Source: Nitrosarchaeum sp. (GTDB lineage: Archaea; Thermoproteota; Nitrososphaeria; Nitrososphaerales; Nitrosopumilaceae). From it: a DNA stretch of 64,000 nt. The notes under the pieces were generated by a model. That model searched no databases. It saw nothing but the letters and a program-made list of their open reading frames with translations, and was not told where the DNA came from. The stretch spans positions 354,488 through 418,487 of the forward strand of contig JAILWJ010000001.1 in NCBI GenBank assembly GCA_025699025.1. The letters run 5' to 3'. Below are positions 60,517-64,000 of this stretch, piece by piece (position 1 is the stretch's first letter; every line of letters starts with the position of its first letter). The position numbers and the translations under genes are program-made.

Positions 60517-61555
60517 TTACTATCTCCTTTAGTTTTGATATGTCTCCTGTATCTACCACAAACTTCTCTAATAATTGAAATGCTTTGCCGTCTTTAATTG
60601 TGTTTAATGCAATCTCTACTGCTTCTTCAAAATTCTTTGATATGTTTGCAACAATCAGTCCACCTGCTGCGTTTAGTGCAGTTGTCTCAATCATTGCCTG
60701 ACTTGATGTGTTGTTTAACACTTTGACAAATGATTTGACTGCATCTTCTTTTGTCTTTACTTGAATGTCTTCTAGTTTTGATTTGTGTAATCCTACAACC
60801 ACTGGATCGATTGTATTTGTTAGTATTTTGTCTCCACGCAACATGCAGACTCTGTTTGTTGCACTCGTTGAAAACTCATCCATTCCATCCTCAGAACGTA
60901 CTGTCATGATATTTTCAGCTCCTTTTCTTTTTAGAAGTAGTGGTAGCCTATCAAGGTACTCTGTGGAGAAAACTCCGATTAGTTGGTTTCTTACGCCTGC
61001 TGGATTTGCTAATGGCCCCAGAAGATTAAATGCTGTTCTTTTTGCAATTTTTTTTCTAGCTTCTGATACATGTCGCATGGCAGGATGGAATTTTTGTGCA
61101 AACATAAAACAGATGTTATGTTTCTCTAGAATCTCTGCAATCTTTACCGGTTCTGCATTTAGATCATACCCAAAATATTCAAAAATATCTGCTGATCCGG
61201 ATATTCCGTAACTAGAACAATTCCCATGCTTTGCAACAACTCCACCTGCCGCAGCTACCACAAATGATGCCGTGGTTGAAACATTGAATGTTTGAAGTTT
61301 GTCCCCCCCTGTTCCACACATGTCAATAACTGTGCCCATGGATTTAGGCTCTATTTTTAGGGAAAACTCTTGCATCTTGTCTAGCATTCCTAATAGTTCA
61401 TCATCTGTTTCGCCTTTTTCAGACAAATATGATAGAAAATCTGCATTTTCTATGTCATTTGTCCTGCCAGATAGAATATCTGTCATAACTTGATTGATCT
61501 CATTATATGTCAGATCTGTCTTTTCTTGCAGCTTGGAAATTATCTCTGTAATCAT
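60509..61555 (-). CDS. trpD: Anthranilate phosphoribosyltransferase
   Basis: Joins anthranilate and PRPP. The 348-residue protein shows the PRPP-binding CGTGGDKLQTFNVSTTASFV, KHGNCSSYGISGSADI and NLLGPLANPA, complete and of normal length. A Cys in KHGNCSS is at the usual Arg/Ser-rich loop. It overlaps trpG and trpC by a few bases on either side. Confidence 0.95.
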   Translation of the reverse strand: MITEIISKLQEKTDLTYNEINQVMTDILSGRTNDIENADFLSYLSEKGETDDELLGMLDKMQEFSLKIEPKSMGTVIDMCGTGGDKLQTFNVSTTASFVVAAAGGVVAKHGNCSSYGISGSADIFEYFGYDLNAEPVKIAEILEKHNICFMFAQKFHPAMRHVSEARKKIAKRTAFNLLGPLANPAGVRNQLIGVFSTEYLDRLPLLLKRKGAENIMTVRSEDGMDEFSTSATNRVCMLRGDKILTNTIDPVVVGLHKSKLEDIQVKTKEDAVKSFVKVLNNTSSQAMIETTALNAAGGLIVANISKNFEEAVEIALNTIKDGKAFQLLEKFVVDTGDISKLKEIVNG

Positions 61556-62145
61556 TTTTTCTTTCTTACCTGTTCAATGAAATTTGCTAGAATTTTTTTA
61601 CCATCTTCTGTCATTATTGATTCTGGGTGGAATTGAACTCCTTCTATAAGGTATTTTTTGTGTCGTATTGCCATGATTTCTCCATCGTCAGATGCAGTTG
61701 CCGTTACTTCTAGAATGTCTGGAATTACTGTCTTGTCTCCCACCAAACTGTGGTATCTGGTGGCTCTGAATGGATTTTTTACTCCTTTGAAGATCCCTGA
61801 CTTTGTGTGGTTGACCAAGCTGGTCTTTCCATGCCTTACACATCCTGCATTTGTGACTTTGCCTCCAAACGCATCAATGATTCCTTGATGACCTAGGCAT
61901 ACCCCTAGTATGGGGGTTGTTGGGCCTACATTTGTTATTACCTCTGAGCAAACTCCGAAATATTTTTTGTCTTCTGGAGTTCCAGGTCCTGGTGAAATTA
62001 TTATTGCATCATAGTTTGACTCTTTGATTTGTTGTATTGTTATCTTGTCATTTCGAATCACATCACAATAAACTCCGAGTTCTCCGAGATACTGGGCTAT
62101 GTTGTATACAAACGAATCATAGTTGTCAATGATTAGAAATTTCAT
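61552..62145 (-). CDS. trpG: Anthranilate synthase glutaminase subunit
   Basis: Frees ammonia from glutamine for TrpE. The 197-residue class I amidotransferase has nucleophile Cys in GVCLGHQGI, and His/Glu in GVQFHPESI. Overlaps trpE by 4 bp and trpD by 4 bp. Sequences KHGK..., SLVGDK and EVTA fit TrpG rather than PabA strictly only by the operon context. Confidence 0.95.
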   Translation of the reverse strand: MKFLIIDNYDSFVYNIAQYLGELGVYCDVIRNDKITIQQIKESNYDAIIISPGPGTPEDKKYFGVCSEVITNVGPTTPILGVCLGHQGIIDAFGGKVTNAGCVRHGKTSLVNHTKSGIFKGVKNPFRATRYHSLVGDKTVIPDILEVTATASDDGEIMAIRHKKYLIEGVQFHPESIMTEDGKKILANFIEQVRKKK

Positions 62146-63491
62146 TTTGATGCCTCCTTTATAGCTTGGAGCATTGCTTTTGCCTTGTGCTCTGTTTCCT
62201 TGAATTCGCTTTCTGCAATAGAGTCCGAAACAATCCCTGCACCTGACTGGACAAACCCGTTTTTACCATTAATGAAAATACTTCTGATTGCTATTGCAAA
62301 GTCACAACACCCATTAAATGAAAAGTATCCTACCGCTCCCGCATACGGTCCTCTGGCTTCTGGCTCTAATTCATCAATTATCTCCATTGCTCGGACTTTG
62401 GGAGCGCCAGAAACAGTGCCTGCTGGAAATACTGCCTTGAATGCATCAAACATGTCTTTCTCTGGTGCCAGTTGACCGACAACATGTGTAACTATATGCT
62501 GAACATGGCTGAATCGCTTTATCTGCATCAAAGATTCAGGATGAACAGTTCCATACTTGCATACTCTTCCAATATCGTTTCGACCAAGATCGACTAACAT
62601 TGTGTGTTCTGCCAGCTCCTTTTCATCTTTGAGCAGTTCTTTGGCCATCTGTTCATTTTTTTGTTCATCATCTGTAATCTTTCTAGTTCCTGCAATTGGG
62701 AATGTTTCCACTTTATCGTTAGTAATTCGAACTAGCATCTCAGGCGATGCACCAATTACTGTCTTGGCTCCATGTTTTAGGTGATACATGTATGGTGATG
62801 GATTCAGATGCCTTAATGTTTTGTATAGTGTAAGATTGTCCCCGTCTGTTTCAAATTCAAATTTTCTAGATAAGACGACCTGAAAAACATCTCCACTGTG
62901 GATATATTTTTTTGCCTTGTTTACAATCTCTGAAAATTGCTTCTCATCTATATTTGCAGAAACTTCAGTGGCATGAAAATTCCCAAATTCATCATTGTCC
63001 ATTTTTAGTTTATCAAACCTATTCTGATCATGATAAAAATAGAATAATTTCTTGTGCAAGTTATCATATAACACCCCATCATCATAAATTCCAAATTCCA
63101 TTAATGGCTCTGGTGCATTATGTGTGTCTGGAATGTTTTCAACTATTCTGATTGCATCATAATTTACAATCCCTACCGCCCCTCCAAGATATCGATAACT
63201 TTGATCCCTTGATTTCCCAAGTAGTTTTTTTAGTTCGCCAAACGGGTCATTAGTTTTGATGGTTTCAATTCTTTTGTCTTGAATGATTTCTACCTTGTCT
63301 GCGTATCCTTTTATGATTGCTTTTGGATCAAATCCCATGACTGATGTTTCCGCTAGTACATCAGGATCAGTCAAAGATTCAAAGAGAAATGAATGTGAAT
63401 AATTTCTTGAAATTTTGTTATAAATTTGAAATTGATTTTCAGATAAATCTAGTGGTATTATTTGCGGCTCCGAATTTCCAAAAATGTCCAC
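62142..63491 (-). CDS. trpE: Anthranilate synthase component I
   Basis: Forms anthranilate from chorismate and ammonia. The 449-residue protein starts at GTG. The N-terminal FLFESLTDP is the LLES-type tryptophan feedback site, and the catalytic domain has IGASPEMLVR, FPIAGTRK, HTMLVDLGRNDIGRV and GSGAGIV-like VQSGAGIVSDS. The last segment and the early Ser support feedback inhibition. It is the first gene of the operon trpEGDCBA. Confidence 0.96.
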   Translation of the reverse strand: MDIFGNSEPQIIPLDLSENQFQIYNKISRNYSHSFLFESLTDPDVLAETSVMGFDPKAIIKGYADKVEIIQDKRIETIKTNDPFGELKKLLGKSRDQSYRYLGGAVGIVNYDAIRIVENIPDTHNAPEPLMEFGIYDDGVLYDNLHKKLFYFYHDQNRFDKLKMDNDEFGNFHATEVSANIDEKQFSEIVNKAKKYIHSGDVFQVVLSRKFEFETDGDNLTLYKTLRHLNPSPYMYHLKHGAKTVIGASPEMLVRITNDKVETFPIAGTRKITDDEQKNEQMAKELLKDEKELAEHTMLVDLGRNDIGRVCKYGTVHPESLMQIKRFSHVQHIVTHVVGQLAPEKDMFDAFKAVFPAGTVSGAPKVRAMEIIDELEPEARGPYAGAVGYFSFNGCCDFAIAIRSIFINGKNGFVQSGAGIVSDSIAESEFKETEHKAKAMLQAIKEASK

Positions 63492-63511
63492 CCATACACA
63501 AAATTCCAGCC

Positions 63512-63526
63512 GTTTATTATTTAAAG
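63512..63526 (-). promoter_or_regulatory. TATA-like box of the trp operon
   Basis: On the minus strand ACTTTAAATAATAA is located 22-35 bp before the GTG of trpE, fitting a leaderless transcript. Confidence 0.5.
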
Positions 63527-63591
63527 TGATGGGAATTCAACGTATTTACGCTACTGTTCGGACTTGTTGTGTCAGGTATATGTATAATACA

Positions 63592-63606
63592 GTACCAGTA
63601 CGGTAC
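63592..63606. promoter_or_regulatory. GTACC-AGTAC-GGTAC inverted repeat between trpE and a Cys-rich gene
   Basis: A perfect GTACC/GGTAC repeat with a 5-bp spacer lies 101 bp upstream of trpE and 36 bp upstream of the divergent small gene, next to its TTTATTAAAT box (63608-63617). It may be an operator for either gene. Confidence 0.4.
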
Positions 63607-63641
63607 CTTTATTAAATAGGTGGGCATAGTACCCTTGACTC

Positions 63642-63833
63642 ATGCAGGGAGTTAGACAAAATTCAGCAATGTTGCAAGATATGCACTTTTATTCAAAGAA
63701 ACAGATATCGTCTGTCTCAAAAGTAGAGTGTTATGTATGTGGCAAAGGTTTGATGGATGGCCATTCCATTACTGCAAAAACGTTACTTCATGATACAGTG
63801 TTATTCTGTGACGTTCATTATCCATTACAGTGA
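63642..63833 (+). CDS. 63-residue Cys/His miniprotein, divergent from trpE
   Basis: The second half carries C30 and C33 (CYVCGK), H41, H50, C56 and H59 (FCDVHYPLQ), a possible zinc finger. The N-terminal 28 residues are polar and helical. A TTTATTAAAT box is 25-34 bp upstream of the ATG. It shares the intergenic region with the trp operon, so a role in its control is conceivable but not shown by sequence. Confidence 0.62.
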   Translation: MQGVRQNSAMLQDMHFYSKKQISSVSKVECYVCGKGLMDGHSITAKTLLHDTVLFCDVHYPLQ

Positions 63834-64000
63834 AATAACTCGTTTGAAATTATTCGCCTCGTTTTGTGTGATGTTTGTTGTAGGGTCTACTCAAAGATTG
63901 GGTTTTATGAAAAAACCTTGGTTTTTGATCATTTAGTTTATGTTGTAACTGGCACTAGGCTGTATTTTTCATTATGTTTGGTAAAATTTCATTCTGTGTA

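Noticed and set aside
1-64000. Search by eye for CRISPR arrays, insertion sequences, integrases, rRNA and tRNA genes
   Set aside because: No regularly spaced repeats, transposase or integrase motifs, and no cloverleaf or rRNA-like segments were found.

Overview
The window is a continuous piece of a low-GC, gene-dense archaeal chromosome from an ammonia-oxidising Thaumarchaeon (Nitrososphaerota), most likely a marine group I.1a member (Nitrosopumilus/Nitrosarchaeum type). The evidence is a stand-alone parvulin of the NmPin type, ribosomal proteins S25e and S26e, RpoK and Alba, archaeal-type threonyl-tRNA synthetase and NadM, split methylmalonyl-CoA mutase with MeaB and epimerase (3-hydroxypropionate/4-hydroxybutyrate carbon fixation), a blue-copper protein with a PEFG C-terminal sorting signal, and very short upstream regions with TATA-like boxes about 25-32 nt before many start codons, as expected for leaderless mRNAs. 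I see no rRNA, tRNA, CRISPR array, insertion sequence or prophage. Genus assignment is inference.

Layout. 1-4.4 kb: partial alpha/beta hydrolase, a GTPase-dead SelB/EF1A-like protein, NadM, two cysteine-rich miniproteins, ketol-acid reductoisomerase, B12-binding mutase subunit. 4.4-11.3 kb: M1 aminopeptidase, MeaB GTPase, mutase large subunit and methylmalonyl-CoA epimerase. 11.3-18.8 kb, minus strand: XRE-CBS regulator, pyruvate phosphate dikinase with a lysine-rich tail, triosephosphate isomerase, SemiSWEET-like protein, family B DNA polymerase, dCMP deaminase. 18.9-25 kb: Hef-type helicase, parvulin, FMN-binding protein, several miniproteins, a TrmB-type regulator.

25-36 kb is the most distinctive region: a type IV pilus-like locus. 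A minus-strand operon (secretion ATPase plus two separate platform proteins) faces a plus-strand array (zinc-ribbon/nuclease-fold-like protein, four prepilin-like proteins, a large secreted surface protein with a C-terminal anchor). The 110 bp between them holds two perfect inverted repeats.

36-48.6 kb is mixed: UbiA prenyltransferase, aldo/keto reductase, a glutaminase-less asparagine synthetase-like protein divergent from an HTH regulator, Alba, RpoK, S25e, deoxyhypusine synthase, rhodanese-like protein, response regulator, EamA transporter, HTH regulator, and a small HEAT-repeat protein. Response regulator, transporter and HEAT protein share a CCAWATWTGG palindrome 2-3 nt before their starts; the HEAT protein has two His-Glu pairs arranged like one half of deoxyhypusine hydroxylase. 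These are the two observations I rate highest besides the pilus locus.

48.6-57.4 kb: ThrRS, agmatinase-family enzyme, CDP-alcohol phosphatidyltransferase, S26e, PfkB kinase, NAD kinase fused to a winged helix, CTP synthase and the cupredoxin. 57.7-63.5 kb: a tightly overlapping trpEGDCBA operon without trpF. At least ten tiny Cys-rich proteins are scattered through the window.
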